Origin: Rhizobium sp. ACO-34A
GTDB lineage: Bacteria; Pseudomonadota; Alphaproteobacteria; Rhizobiales; Rhizobiaceae
Length of the DNA: 64,000 nt
Reading direction: 5' to 3'
Assembly (NCBI GenBank): GCA_002600635.1
Contig: CP021371.1
Span: forward strand, 3,661,001-3,725,000
Shown here: positions 26,309-35,636 of the stretch, piece after piece
Layout: each line of letters opens with the position of its first letter
Position numbering within the stretch: position 1 is the first letter of the stretch
Notes under the pieces: model-generated
What the model saw: only the letters and a program-made list of their open reading frames with translations
What the model was told of the DNA's origin: nothing
Databases searched by the model: none
Position numbers and translations under genes: made by a program

Positions 26309-27625
26309 ATGTCAAAACTTTTGACCGGCGTTGCAGCCGGCGCAATTTTATGCGCGTGGGCGGGCGCAGTCTTCGCGGCCGACCTGCCCGGCAAGTTCGA
26401 CGGCGTCACCATCGATGCCAAGCTGATCGGCGGTCAGCAGTACGAAGCCCTTTATGCCCGCATTGCCGAATGGGAGAAGGCAACGGGCGCCAAGGTCAAC
26501 GTCATTTCCAAGAAAAACCATTTCGAGCTCGACAAGGAGATCAAGTCGGACATCGCCACCGGAAACATTTCCTGGTGCGTGGGTTCGAACCACTCCTCCT
26601 TCGCTCCCCAGTATCCCGATATCTATACCGACCTCTCCGCGCTCCTGCCCAAGGAAGAGATCGACGCCTTCGTTCCGGCGAATATCAAGGCCTCGACGCT
26701 CGATGGCAAGCTGGTTATGCTGCCGCGCGCCCAGTTCGACGTTTCGGCGCTCTACTACCAGAAGAGCCTCTATCAGGACGAAGCCAAGCAGAAAGCCTTC
26801 AAGGAAAAATACGGCTACGACCTCGCGCCGCCGGATACCTGGCAGCAGGTCACCGATCAGGCGATCTTCTTCTCCAGCCCGCCGGATTTCTACGGCACGC
26901 AGTTTGCCGGCAAGGAAGAAGCCATCAACGGCCGCTTCTTCGAAATGCTGGTGGCTGAAGGCGGCGAATACCTCGACAAGGACGGCAAGCCCGCCTTCAA
27001 CTCGGAGGCCGGCGTTCGCGCGCTCGACTGGTTCGTCAATCTCTACAAGGCCAAGGCCGTTCCGGCCGGCACCACCAACTATCTGTGGGATGACCTCGGT
27101 CAGGGCTTCGCCTCCGGCACCATCGCGCTCAATCTCGACTGGCCTGGCTGGGCGACCTTCTTCAACGATCCGAAGTCTTCCAAGGTTGCCGGCAATGTCG
27201 GCGTGAAGGTCCAGCCTGCCGGCTCGTCCGGCAAGCGCACCGGCTGGTCCGGCCATCACGGCTTCTCGGTCACCGAGAGCTGCGCCAGCAAGGACGCCGC
27301 CGCATCGCTCGTCTGGTTCCTCACCAACGAGGACAGCCAGAAGCTCGAGGCTGCCGCTGGCCCGCTGCCGACACGCACCGCCGTCTGGGATTGGGACATC
27401 AAGCAGGCAGAGAACGATCCTTACAAGAAGGAAGTTCTGACCGCTTTCCAGGAAGCGGCCAGGCATGCCTTCGCCGTTCCGCAGACCCCGTCGTGGATCG
27501 AGATCTCCAACGCCGTCTATCCGGAACTGCAGGCCGCCATCCTCGGCGACAAGTCCTCCAAGGACGCCCTCGATGCAGCCGCGAAGAAGGCAACCGAGAT
27601 CCTCGAAGACGCCGGCGCGCTGTAA
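26309..27625 (+). CDS. Sugar ABC transporter substrate-binding protein (SBP family 1)
   Basis: This 438-residue periplasmic protein has a signal peptide (MSKLLTGVAAGAILCAWAG, cleavage after FAA-type VFA near residue 25). The mature part has family-1 features including KVNVISKKNHFELDKEIKSD, LPRAQFDVSALYYQKSLY and GWSGHHGFSV. The ATG at 26309 is behind GGGAGGAGAAA; an upstream in-frame ATG lacks a ribosome site. It is the first gene of the importer and is separated from the permeases by a RIME repeat. Ligand is likely a deoxy sugar or sugar acid, by context. Confidence 0.9.
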   Translation: MSKLLTGVAAGAILCAWAGAVFAADLPGKFDGVTIDAKLIGGQQYEALYARIAEWEKATGAKVNVISKKNHFELDKEIKSDIATGNISWCVGSNHSSFAPQYPDIYTDLSALLPKEEIDAFVPANIKASTLDGKLVMLPRAQFDVSALYYQKSLYQDEAKQKAFKEKYGYDLAPPDTWQQVTDQAIFFSSPPDFYGTQFAGKEEAINGRFFEMLVAEGGEYLDKDGKPAFNSEAGVRALDWFVNLYKAKAVPAGTTNYLWDDLGQGFASGTIALNLDWPGWATFFNDPKSSKVAGNVGVKVQPAGSSGKRTGWSGHHGFSVTESCASKDAAASLVWFLTNEDSQKLEAAAGPLPTRTAVWDWDIKQAENDPYKKEVLTAFQEAARHAFAVPQTPSWIEISNAVYPELQAAILGDKSSKDALDAAAKKATEILEDAGAL

Positions 27626-27647
27626 GGCGCTCACGACAAACAGATTT

Positions 27648-27758
27648 GCCCCTCACCCTGACCCTCTCCCCGCTTGCGGGGAGAGGGAACGGACAGGCTG
27701 CGGCTTATCCTTACTCTCCGCCTGCGGGGAGTAAGGTGCCGGCAGGCGAATGAGGGGC
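27648..27758. repeat. RIME-type rhizobial intergenic mosaic element, copy A
   Basis: This ~110-base element runs from GCCCCTCACCCTG to GGCGAATGAGGGGC, with two internal hairpins (CTCTCCCCGCTTGCGGGGAGAG and ACTCTCCGCCTGCGGGGAGT). The outer ends are also complementary. It lies inside the operon between the binding-protein and permease genes. Confidence 0.85.
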
Positions 27759-27866
27759 AAGCGCATTCAATAAGCAGTTTGCAATCGGTGGATACCTTCC
27801 GTCGGGGAGAGCGTCCCACCGACTGCATGAAAACCATTTTTGAAAAGCATACAGGAGAGGCATTTC

Positions 27867-28763
27867 ATGAAAGGCTGGAGACCACCGGCACCCGTCCTGC
27901 TTCTGCTGCCCGCATTCATCGTCCTGGCAGCCGTCGTCATCATCCCTCTTCTACTTTCGCTGTATTCCAGCTTCACGGCATTCCGGCTCACCCAGCCGGC
28001 ATCGCTTTACACGCTGGTCGGCTTCCGCAACTACGAGCGCATCCTCACCGATCTGGAGTTCTGGAGCGCCTTCGGGCGTACCGTCCTGCTGCTCACGGTG
28101 GCGCTCAACCTCGAAATGCTGATCGGCCTCGGCCTTGCGATGCTGGTCGAAAAGGCGACGCGGGGTCAGCGTATCCTGAGAACCATCATGATGTTTCCGA
28201 TGATGTTCTCGCCGATCCTCGTCGGCTTCCAGTTCAAGTTCATGTTCAATGACAATATCGGCCTGATCAACAATGCGCTGCAGTCGCTCGGCCTCACCGA
28301 TCAGGCGATCCCGTGGCTGATCGACGGACAGCTTGCCTTCTGGGCGATCCTGACCGCGGAAATCTGGTCGTCCACCTCGGTCTTCGCGATCCTCATCCTC
28401 GCCGGCCTGCTCGCCATGCCGAAAGAGCCGATCGAGGCCGCCCGCGTCGATGGCTGCACGCCCTTCCAGACCTTCCGTTACGTCACCTGGCCCTTCATCA
28501 TGCCCTTTGCCTATATCGCCATGACGATCCGTTCGCTGGACGTCGCCCGCGCCTACGACATCGTCAAGATCATGACCGATGGCGGCCCGGCCAAGCGCAC
28601 GGAGCTGCTCTGGACGCTCGTTGCCCGCACCGCCTATTCCGACGCCCGAATGGGGCTCGCCAACGCCATGGCATATTTCGCCATCCTGCTGTCGATCCTC
28701 TTCACCGTCTATTTCTACCGGAAGCTGGCGGCAGCCCGCACCCAGATCGCTGCGGAGTGGTGA
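27867..28763 (+). CDS. Sugar ABC transporter permease (UgpA/MalF type)
   Basis: This 298-residue permease with six predicted helices begins MKGWRPPAPVLLLLPAF, behind AGGAGAGG. The EAA loop EAARVDGCTPFQTFRYVTWP is near residue 195, where it contacts the ATPase. It stops 1 base before the second permease start, consistent with a heterodimeric inner-membrane channel. Confidence 0.9.
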   Translation: MKGWRPPAPVLLLLPAFIVLAAVVIIPLLLSLYSSFTAFRLTQPASLYTLVGFRNYERILTDLEFWSAFGRTVLLLTVALNLEMLIGLGLAMLVEKATRGQRILRTIMMFPMMFSPILVGFQFKFMFNDNIGLINNALQSLGLTDQAIPWLIDGQLAFWAILTAEIWSSTSVFAILILAGLLAMPKEPIEAARVDGCTPFQTFRYVTWPFIMPFAYIAMTIRSLDVARAYDIVKIMTDGGPAKRTELLWTLVARTAYSDARMGLANAMAYFAILLSILFTVYFYRKLAAARTQIAAEW

Positions 28764-28764
28764 G

Positions 28765-29631
28765 ATGAACGAGAACGCACAGCACCGCATCAAGACCACG
28801 CTGCTTTCACTCGCCCACAAGATCACCCTGTTTGTGGCGATGACCATCATCTGCCTGCCGGGTCTCTGGATCGTGCTCGCCTCCTTCCGCCCGACGGTGG
28901 AAATCATGGCGAAGCCGCCGGTCTGGATCCCGCAGGACCTATCCTTCGATGCCTATATCGCCATGTTCTCCGGCATCGGCCAGGGCGGCATTCCGGTCAT
29001 CGAATACTTCCGCAACTCGCTGATCATCTCGGTCACCTCGACCGTGATCTCGCTCGCCATCGGCATGGCCGGCGGCTATGCGTTTGCCCGCTACCGCTTC
29101 AAGGGCAAGTCCGGCATCTTCCTCGGGCTGATGCTGACCCGCACCGTGCCCGGCATTGCGCTCTCCCTGCCGCTGTTCTTCGTCTATTCGAAGCTCGGCA
29201 TCATCGACAGCCATTTCGGCCTGATCCTCGCCTATGTGGCGCTGAACGTGCCCTTCACCATCTGGCTGATCGACGGTTTCTTCCGCCAGGTGCCGAAGGA
29301 TCTCGCCGAAGCGGCACAAATCGACGGCTGCACCCGCTGGCAGGCTTTCTGGCAGGTGGAATTCCCGCTTGCCGGCCCCGGCATCGCCTCCGCCGGCATC
29401 TTCGCCTTCCTCACCTCGTGGAACGAGTTCGCGCTCGCCTCGCAGCTCACCCGTTCCGTCACCTCCAAGACCCTGCCTGTCGGCCTGCTCGACTATACCG
29501 CGGAATTCACCATCGACTGGCGCGGCATGTGCGCGCTCGCCGTCGTGATGATCATCCCGGCCCTCGTGCTGACCTTCATCGTGCAGAAACACCTCGTATC
29601 CGGCCTCACCTCCGGCGCAGTCAAAGGATAG
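28765..29631 (+). CDS. Sugar ABC transporter permease (UgpE/MalG type)
   Basis: This 288-residue permease carries GGYAFARYRFKGKSG, the EAA loop EAAQIDGCTRWQAFWQVEFP near residue 195 and the C-terminal VQKHLVSGLTSGAVKG typical of MalG/UgpE proteins. The frame is open upstream, but the ATG at 28765 directly after the first permease stop is the natural start. Confidence 0.9.
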   Translation: MNENAQHRIKTTLLSLAHKITLFVAMTIICLPGLWIVLASFRPTVEIMAKPPVWIPQDLSFDAYIAMFSGIGQGGIPVIEYFRNSLIISVTSTVISLAIGMAGGYAFARYRFKGKSGIFLGLMLTRTVPGIALSLPLFFVYSKLGIIDSHFGLILAYVALNVPFTIWLIDGFFRQVPKDLAEAAQIDGCTRWQAFWQVEFPLAGPGIASAGIFAFLTSWNEFALASQLTRSVTSKTLPVGLLDYTAEFTIDWRGMCALAVVMIIPALVLTFIVQKHLVSGLTSGAVKG

Positions 29632-29634
29632 ACC

Positions 29635-30732
29635 ATGGCAACCGTTTCCCTCGAAAAGCTGGTCAAGCGCTACGGCGCGCTCGAAGTGGTGCACGGCATC
29701 GACCTCGAAGTGGCGGACCGCGAATTCATCGCGCTCGTCGGCCCCTCCGGCTGCGGCAAGTCCACCACACTCCGCATGATCGCCGGCCTCGAGCCGATCT
29801 CCGGCGGCGACCTGAAGATCGGCGGCCGCGTGGTCAACGACCTGCCGCCGCGCGCCCGCAACCTCGCCATGGTCTTCCAGTCCTACGCGCTTTATCCGCA
29901 CATGACCGTGCGCGAGAACATGGGCTTCTCGCTGAAGATCGCCGGCCAGAAGCCGGAGGAAATCGCCCCCCGCGTCGAGGAAGCGGCCCGCACCCTCGAC
30001 CTCACTCACCTGCTCGACCGCCGTCCCTCGCAGCTTTCGGGCGGTCAGCGCCAGCGCGTCGCCATGGGCCGCGCCATCGTGCGTCATCCCGACGTCTTCC
30101 TGTTCGACGAGCCGCTGTCGAACCTCGACGCCAAGTTGCGCACCCAGATGCGCACCGAGATCAAGAAGCTGCACGCCAAGGTGCGGTCGACCGTGATCTA
30201 CGTCACCCATGACCAGGTCGAGGCCATGACGCTCGCCGACCGCATCGTCATCATGCGGGACGGTTACATCGAGCAGGTCGGCACGCCGGAGGATGTCTTT
30301 CACCGCCCGAATTCGAAGTTCGTCGCCGGCTTCATCGGTTCGCCGCCGATGAACCTCAAGGACGCAGAGATTACGGATGGCCGCGTTGTCTTCGCGAACG
30401 GCGACAGCCTGCCGCTTCCGCAGCAGTTTGCCTCGCGCGTCACCGCCGGCCAGAAGGTCACCTTCGGCATACGCCCCGACGACGTCTACCCGACCGGCCA
30501 CGGCATCCATTCCGGTGAGGAGACCGCCGTCCACAAGACTGACCTCAAGGTGACGATCACCGAACCGCTCGGCAACGAGACGCTGGTTTTCGCCGAACTC
30601 GGCGCCAGCGAATGGGTCAGCCGCATGCTGAACCCGCGGGCGCTGAGGAGCGGCGAAGGCCTCTCCTTCTCGCTCGACCTTTCGCAGGCTCACATGTTCG
30701 ACCGGGAAACCGGCAGGACGCTCAGGGGCTGA
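29635..30732 (+). CDS. Sugar ABC transporter ATP-binding protein (UgpC/MsmK type)
   Basis: This 365-residue ATPase has Walker [11 protein letters not shown], signature [17 protein letters not shown], Walker [13 protein letters not shown] and the H-loop [15 protein letters not shown]-terminal OB/TOBE regulatory domain runs from about residue 235, with [12 protein letters not shown]. It follows the permease by 3 bases and precedes the racemase/dehydratase gene by 3 bases, so importer and catabolic genes are one transcription unit. Confidence 0.93.
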   Translation: MATVSLEKLVKRYGALEVVHGIDLEVADREFIALVGPSGCGKSTTLRMIAGLEPISGGDLKIGGRVVNDLPPRARNLAMVFQSYALYPHMTVRENMGFSLKIAGQKPEEIAPRVEEAARTLDLTHLLDRRPSQLSGGQRQRVAMGRAIVRHPDVFLFDEPLSNLDAKLRTQMRTEIKKLHAKVRSTVIYVTHDQVEAMTLADRIVIMRDGYIEQVGTPEDVFHRPNSKFVAGFIGSPPMNLKDAEITDGRVVFANGDSLPLPQQFASRVTAGQKVTFGIRPDDVYPTGHGIHSGEETAVHKTDLKVTITEPLGNETLVFAELGASEWVSRMLNPRALRSGEGLSFSLDLSQAHMFDRETGRTLRG

Positions 30733-30735
30733 GCC

Positions 30736-31845
30736 ATGGCGAAGATCGAACGCATTGAGCTGAAGATGGTCGACCTTCGCCCGAAGGTCGAACGCACCGA
30801 CGCGATCCAGAGCTTCGTCAGCCAGGAAACCCCGCTCGTCGTCATCACCGACAGCGACGGCGCCACCGGCACCGGCTACAGCTATACCATCGGCACCGGC
30901 GGCTCTTCCGTCATGCGGCTTCTTGCCGATCATCTTAGCCCCCGCCTGATCGGCCGCGATGCGGACATGATCGAGGCGATCTGGCATGAGCTGGAATTCG
31001 CCACCCACGCCACCACCATCGGCGCGATCACCTCGATTGCGCTTGCCGCCATCGACACCGCGCTCTGGGACCTCCGCGCCCGCAAGCAGAGCCTGCCGCT
31101 GTGGAAGCTTGCAGGCGGCGCCAAGGATCGCTGCCCCCTCTACACCACCGAAGGCGGCTGGCTGCATATTCCGACCGAGGCGCTGGTCGAGGATGCACTG
31201 GAGGCAAAGTCCAAGGGCTTTCGCGGTTCCAAGGTAAAGATCGGCAAGCCGAGCGGTTCAGAGGACTTCGCCCGCCTCTCGGCCGTTCGCAAGGCCGTCG
31301 GCGACGCCTACGAGATCATGACGGATGCCAATCAGGGCTTCGCCGTCGATGAGGTGATCCGCCGCGCCGAGCGTCTGAGGGAACTAGACCTTGCATGGCT
31401 GGAGGAGCCGCTCCCGGCCGACGATATCGACGGCCACATCAGGCTCAATCGCTCGACCGCAACGCCCGTCGCGGTCGGCGAGTCGCTCTATTCGATCCGC
31501 CACTTCCGGGAATACATGCAGAAGGGGGCATGCTCCATCGTGCAGGTGGATGCCGGCCGTATCGGCGGCATCACCCCCTGGCTCAAGGTGGCGCATGCGG
31601 CCGAAGCCTTCGACATGCCGGTCTGCCCGCATTTCCTGATGGAACTGCATGTCAGCCTGACCTGCGCCGTGCCGAACGGCAAGTATGTCGAATACATCCC
31701 GCAGCTCGACGACATCACCACCTCGCGCCTGAGGATCAAGGACGGCATGGCCCTCGCGCCCGAGACGCCCGGCCTCGGCATCGAATGGGACTGGGATGCC
31801 ATCGACGGCCGCCGGATCACAGAATTCGACCGCGAGATCCGCTGA
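30736..31845 (+). CDS. Enolase-superfamily sugar-acid dehydratase/racemase (mandelate racemase subgroup)
   Basis: This 369-residue enzyme has the subgroup catalytic set: KVKIG near residue 170 (KxK base), metal ligands in MTDANQGF, LEEPLPADD and VGESLYS, and a histidine in VCPHFLMELHV near 300. Such enzymes abstract a proton next to a carboxylate and dehydrate acid sugars or racemise. It is clearly distinct from the L-fuconate dehydratase encoded at 35637, so the cluster has two members, possibly for two sugar acids. Substrate unknown. Confidence 0.85.
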   Translation: MAKIERIELKMVDLRPKVERTDAIQSFVSQETPLVVITDSDGATGTGYSYTIGTGGSSVMRLLADHLSPRLIGRDADMIEAIWHELEFATHATTIGAITSIALAAIDTALWDLRARKQSLPLWKLAGGAKDRCPLYTTEGGWLHIPTEALVEDALEAKSKGFRGSKVKIGKPSGSEDFARLSAVRKAVGDAYEIMTDANQGFAVDEVIRRAERLRELDLAWLEEPLPADDIDGHIRLNRSTATPVAVGESLYSIRHFREYMQKGACSIVQVDAGRIGGITPWLKVAHAAEAFDMPVCPHFLMELHVSLTCAVPNGKYVEYIPQLDDITTSRLRIKDGMALAPETPGLGIEWDWDAIDGRRITEFDREIR

Positions 31846-31858
31846 GGAGGAAACGACT

Positions 31859-32188
31859 ATGCAGCGCATCGGCATGGTGATCGGCGTGAGGCCGGAAAAG
31901 CTCGAGGAATACAAACGCCTGCACGCGGCCGTCTGGCCCGACGTACTAGCGATGATTTCCGCCTGCAACATCAAGAACTACTCGATCTTCCTGAAGGAGC
32001 CGGAGAACCTGCTCTTCTCCTTCTTCGAATATCACGGCACCGACTACGAAGCCGACATGGCCAGGATGGCCGCCGACCCGAAGACCCAGGAATGGTGGGC
32101 CGTCTGCATGCCCTGCCAGCAGCCCCTCGATACCCGGAAAGAAGGCGAGTGGTGGGCCTCGATGGAGGAGGTGTTTTTCCATGCGTGA
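31859..32188 (+). CDS. L-rhamnose/L-fucose mutarotase family protein (RhaM-like)
   Basis: This 109-residue protein has the RhaM family blocks MQRIGMVIGVRPEKLEEYKR, HAAVWPDVLAMISACNIKNY, SIFL and DPKTQEWWAVCMPCQQPL. It interconverts alpha and beta anomers of a 6-deoxy sugar before oxidation. The start ATG follows GAGGAGGAAA. It is 13 bases after the dehydratase gene and just before a RIME repeat. Because a fuconate pathway follows, L-fucose is a good candidate substrate. Confidence 0.82.
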   Translation: MQRIGMVIGVRPEKLEEYKRLHAAVWPDVLAMISACNIKNYSIFLKEPENLLFSFFEYHGTDYEADMARMAADPKTQEWWAVCMPCQQPLDTRKEGEWWASMEEVFFHA

Positions 32189-32212
32189 GACCTCTGCGAT
32201 GCGTTGCGGTTT

Positions 32213-32330
32213 GCCCCTCACCCTGCCCCTCTCCCCGCTCGCGGGGAGAGGGAATGCTGACGTAAAGGCCGGTCGGCAGCTTCCTTCTCCCCGTTTACGG
32301 GGAGAAGGTGGCGGCAGCCGGATGAGGGGC
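32213..32330. repeat. RIME-type element, copy B
   Basis: GCCCCTCACCCTG to GGATGAGGGGC with two internal hairpins (CTCTCCCCGCTCGCGGGGAGAG and CTTCTCCCCGTTTACGGGGA and its arm). Same design and ends as the copies at 27648 and 54573. It lies mid-operon between the mutarotase and oxidoreductase genes. Confidence 0.85.
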
Positions 32331-32356
32331 TTTGCTGCCCTGCCGGAGATGACACA

Positions 32357-33427
32357 ATGACCTTCGACCCGAAATCCCTCTCCCAGTCCTGGCCGATGCC
32401 CGCAAAGCCGCGCCCGATCGTCACCTTCGGCGCCGGCTCTATCGTCAGCGACGCGCATTTTCCGGCCTATGCCAAGGGCGGCTTCCCCATCGCCGGGCTC
32501 TACGATCCCGATTACGAAAAAGCCAGGTCGCTTGCCGATAAATGGGGCGTGGCGGCCTATGCCTCCGTCGAGGAAGCGGCAGCCGTGGAAAACGCGATCT
32601 TCGATCTCGCCACCCCGCCGGCAGCCCACGCCAAGGTACTTTCCGCCCTGCCGGATGGCGCGCCGGTGCTGATCCAGAAGCCGATGGGTTCGGATCTGGC
32701 GGCCGCGACCGAGATCCTGAAGATCTGCCGGGCGAAAAACCTCAAGGCGGCCGTGAACTTCCAGCTGCGCTTCGCGCCGATGATGCTGGGTCTGAAGGAT
32801 GCCATCGCCAAGGGACTGCTCGGCGAGGTCGTCGATTTCGACGTCTATCTGGCCCTCGATACCCCGTGGCAGCTCTGGGCCTTCCTCGAAGGCCTACCGC
32901 GCATCGAGATCGCCATGCACTCGATCCATTACCTCGACGTCATCCGTCAAGTTCTGGGTGATCCGAAGGACGTGCATGCGAAGTCGATCGGCCACCCCAA
33001 TCACAAGATGGCGCAGACGCGTACTACCGCGATCCTCGATTACGGCGACCGGGTGCGCTGCGCCATCTCGATCAACCACGACCACAAGTTCGGCCGCAAG
33101 CATCAGGCCTGCGAGTTCCGCGTCTCGGGCACCGAAGGTGCGGCCTATGTCCAGCTCGGGGTCAACCTCGATTATCCGCGCGGCGAACCGGACATTCTGG
33201 AGATCTATCCGAAGGGCGGCAGCGACTGGGTGACCGTGCCGCTCGAAGGCACCTGGTTCCCCGATGCCTTCGTCGGCCGCATGGCCAACCTCCAGCGCTT
33301 TGCCTCCGGCGAAGATGCCGAACTCGTTTCCTCGGTCGAGGATGCCTGGAAGACCATGGCGCTTGTCGAGGCGCTCTACCAGTCGAACGCCGCGCCTGCG
33401 ACCGCGCTCGAGACACTACCGCAGTAA
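32357..33427 (+). CDS. Gfo/Idh/MocA family oxidoreductase
   Basis: This 356-residue NAD(P)-dependent enzyme has a Rossmann start ([20 protein letters not shown]) and the family [14 protein letters not shown] lysine motif near residue 110, followed by NFQLRFAPM and [16 protein letters not shown], where the catalytic histidine of many members lies. It could oxidise the sugar at C1 to the lactone, filling the one step of the fucose route without another obvious candidate. That role is inferred from position only. Confidence 0.82.
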   Translation: MTFDPKSLSQSWPMPAKPRPIVTFGAGSIVSDAHFPAYAKGGFPIAGLYDPDYEKARSLADKWGVAAYASVEEAAAVENAIFDLATPPAAHAKVLSALPDGAPVLIQKPMGSDLAAATEILKICRAKNLKAAVNFQLRFAPMMLGLKDAIAKGLLGEVVDFDVYLALDTPWQLWAFLEGLPRIEIAMHSIHYLDVIRQVLGDPKDVHAKSIGHPNHKMAQTRTTAILDYGDRVRCAISINHDHKFGRKHQACEFRVSGTEGAAYVQLGVNLDYPRGEPDILEIYPKGGSDWVTVPLEGTWFPDAFVGRMANLQRFASGEDAELVSSVEDAWKTMALVEALYQSNAAPATALETLPQ

Positions 33428-33438
33428 GGAAGATCACG

Positions 33439-33891
33439 ATGGAACAGCTGAAATATTTCGAGGACTACGAGCTCGGCGCCCAGCGCCTGACGACGGGCCG
33501 CACTATCACCGAGACGGATTTCATCGTCCATGCCGGCCATACCGGCGATTTCTTCCCCCATCACATGGATGCCGAATTCGCCAAGACCACCCCGTTCGGC
33601 CAGCGCATCGCCCATGGCACGATGGTCTTTTCCATCGGCGTCGGCCTGACCGCCAGCGTCATCAATCCGGCCGCCTTCTCCTATGGCTACGACCGCCTGC
33701 GGTTCATTCGCCCTGTCTTTATCGGCGACACTATCCATACCCGTGTCACCATTCATTCCAGGGAAGACGATCCGAAGCGCGCCGAAGTCGGCCGCGTCGT
33801 CGAGCGCACCGAAGTCATCAACCAGAAGGGCGAGGTCGTGCTCGCCGCCGACCACATCCACATCGTCGAGCGCCGGCCCAAGGCCGCCTGA
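33439..33891 (+). CDS. MaoC-family hydratase (hot-dog fold)
   Basis: This 150-residue hot-dog protein has the hydratase-2 catalytic motif, with Asp and His in [15 protein letters not shown] followed by [18 protein letters not shown]. MaoC enzymes hydrate 2-enoyl-CoA esters. It starts 11 bases after the oxidoreductase gene. A CoA-thioester enzyme is unexpected in a sugar-acid operon, and with the CaiB CoA-transferase 12 kb upstream it hints at a CoA-dependent branch, unless this member has a non-CoA substrate. Confidence 0.82.
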   Translation: MEQLKYFEDYELGAQRLTTGRTITETDFIVHAGHTGDFFPHHMDAEFAKTTPFGQRIAHGTMVFSIGVGLTASVINPAAFSYGYDRLRFIRPVFIGDTIHTRVTIHSREDDPKRAEVGRVVERTEVINQKGEVVLAADHIHIVERRPKAA

Positions 33892-33920
33892 TCCGACGAC
33901 TCAAGGAAAGGAAGAAACCC

Positions 33921-34655
33921 ATGTCTCTCCCCCTCGAAAACAAGCGCGCGCTGGTCACTGCCGCCGGCCAGGGCATTGGCCGGGCGAGCGCGCTCGCCTT
34001 CGCCCGCGCCGGTGCAACCGTTGTCGCCACCGACATCAATGCCGATGCGCTGAAGAGCCTTGCCGGTGAAGCGAACATCGAAACCCGCGTGCTCGACGTC
34101 CTGAAGGACGAAGCCGTCGCCTCCGTCATTGCCGAGGCCGGCCCGTTCGACGTGCTGTTCAACTGCGCCGGCTTCGTCCATGCCGGCTCTATCCTCGACA
34201 TGCCCGACAAGGATCTGGACTTCGCCTTCGATCTCAACGTCCGCGCCATGGTGCGTACCATCCGCGCCGTGCTGCCCGCCATGCTGGAGCGTGGCGGCGG
34301 CGCGATCATCAACATGGCCTCGGTCGCCTCCTCCATGAAGGGCGTTCCGAACCGCTGCGCCTATTCCGTCACCAAGGCCGCCGTCATCGGCCTCACCAAG
34401 TCGGTTGCCGCCGATTATGTGGCCCAAGGCATCCGCTGCAACGCCATCTGCCCCGGCACAGTCGAAAGCCCCTCCCTGCAGGACCGCATGAAGGCTCAGG
34501 GCGACTATGAGACGTCACGCACCGCCTTCATCGCCCGCCAGCCCATGGGCCGCCTCGGCACGCCTGAGGAAATCGCCGATCTGGCGGTGCATCTGGCAAC
34601 CGCGACCTATACCACTGGTCAGGCCTACGCCATCGACGGCGGCTGGACCATCTGA
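33921..34655 (+). CDS. SDR oxidoreductase, probable 2-keto-3-deoxy-L-fuconate dehydrogenase
   Basis: This 244-residue short-chain dehydrogenase has cofactor motif VTAAGQGIGRASALAFARAG, FNCAGFVHAG, the catalytic serine in INMASVASS near residue 138, YSVTKAA (Tyr and Lys) near 151 and CPGTVESPSL near 185. This sequence type matches 2-keto-3-deoxy-L-fuconate 4-dehydrogenases. ATG at 33921 follows AAGGAAAGGAAG; a longer upstream frame exists but overlaps the MaoC gene. Its product would feed the FAH-family hydrolase next door. Confidence 0.85.
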   Translation: MSLPLENKRALVTAAGQGIGRASALAFARAGATVVATDINADALKSLAGEANIETRVLDVLKDEAVASVIAEAGPFDVLFNCAGFVHAGSILDMPDKDLDFAFDLNVRAMVRTIRAVLPAMLERGGGAIINMASVASSMKGVPNRCAYSVTKAAVIGLTKSVAADYVAQGIRCNAICPGTVESPSLQDRMKAQGDYETSRTAFIARQPMGRLGTPEEIADLAVHLATATYTTGQAYAIDGGWTI

Positions 34656-34665
34656 GCAACGCCAG

Positions 34666-34686
34666 GAAAAGTGTGAAGCGGTTTTC
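34666..34686. repeat. RPE-like palindromic core, copy 3
   Basis: GAAAAGTGTGAAGCGGTTTTC is the same element type as at 2427 and 3816. It lies in the 106-base gap between the SDR and FAH-family genes. Confidence 0.55.
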
Positions 34687-34761
34687 CGTCCAGCGTTGCG
34701 GCGGGAAAAACAAGGAGCGTCAGATCACGGCGCTCACTCAGGATTTGAAAGGAAATACCCG

Positions 34762-35604
34762 ATGAAACTCATGCGCGTCGGCCCCCTCGGCCAGGAAAAG
34801 CCCGCCCTTCTCGACAAGGACGGCAAGACCCGTGATCTTTCCGCCCACGTCGCCGATATCGGCGGCGCGGCCATCGGCCCGGAAGGCCTTGCAAAGATTG
34901 CGGCAATCGACCCTGCCTCGCTGCCGGAACTGACGGCCGATCGCATCGGCGCCTGCGTCGCCGGCACCGGCAAGTTCATCTGCATCGGCCTCAACTATTC
35001 CGACCACGCCGCCGAAACCGGCGCTGAGGTTCCGCCGGAGCCGGTGATCTTCATGAAGGCGACCTCGGCCATCGTCGGCCCGGACGATGATGTTCTGATC
35101 CCGCGCGGTTCGGAAAAGACCGACTGGGAAGTCGAACTGGGCGTCGTCATCGGCAAGACCGCGAAATACGTCTCGGAAGCCGATGCCATGGACTATGTCG
35201 CCGGCTACTGCGTCTCCCACGACGTTTCCGAACGCGCCTTCCAGACGGAACGGGCGGGACAGTGGACCAAGGGCAAGTCCTGCGACACCTTCGGCCCCAT
35301 CGGCCCCTGGCTGGTGACGAAGGACGAGATCGCCGATCCGCAGAACCTCTCGATGTGGCTGACGGTCAACGGCGAGAAGATGCAGAACGGCTCCTCGAAG
35401 ACCATGGTCTACGGCGTCGCCTACCTCGTCTCGTATCTCAGCCAGTTCATGTCGCTGCATCCCGGCGACGTCATCTCCACCGGCACGCCGCCGGGTGTCG
35501 GCCTCGGCATGAAGCCGCAGCGCTTCCTGAAGGCCGGCGACGTCGTCGAACTCGGCATCGAAGGCCTCGGCACCCAGAAGCAGACCTTCAAAGCCGACGC
35601 CTGA
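34762..35604 (+). CDS. Fumarylacetoacetate hydrolase family protein (probable 2,4-diketo-3-deoxy-L-fuconate hydrolase)
   Basis: This 280-residue FAH-fold enzyme has GLNYSDHAAETG, PVIFMKATSAIVGP, the metal-binding DWEVELGVVIGK near residue 120, HDVSERAFQ, and TGTPPGVGLGMKP near 240. The family cleaves C-C bonds in beta-diketo acids. In the L-fucose route the 2,4-diketo acid is split to pyruvate and L-lactate. ATG at 34762 follows AAAGGAAA. The order SDR, FAH, fuconate dehydratase supports that role. Confidence 0.82.
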   Translation: MKLMRVGPLGQEKPALLDKDGKTRDLSAHVADIGGAAIGPEGLAKIAAIDPASLPELTADRIGACVAGTGKFICIGLNYSDHAAETGAEVPPEPVIFMKATSAIVGPDDDVLIPRGSEKTDWEVELGVVIGKTAKYVSEADAMDYVAGYCVSHDVSERAFQTERAGQWTKGKSCDTFGPIGPWLVTKDEIADPQNLSMWLTVNGEKMQNGSSKTMVYGVAYLVSYLSQFMSLHPGDVISTGTPPGVGLGMKPQRFLKAGDVVELGIEGLGTQKQTFKADA

Positions 35605-35636
35605 TCCCCCTCACTCAAGACCCAGGGCCTTGACCT

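Noticed and set aside
28939..31167. A 742-codon open frame on the minus strand opposite the sugar importer
   Set aside because: Antisense shadow of permease, ATPase and dehydratase genes with strong motifs.
33264..33920. Fusion of an upstream domain to the SDR gene in one long frame
   Set aside because: The upstream part is an off-frame reading of the oxidoreductase and MaoC genes. The Rossmann start and ribosome site are at 33921.
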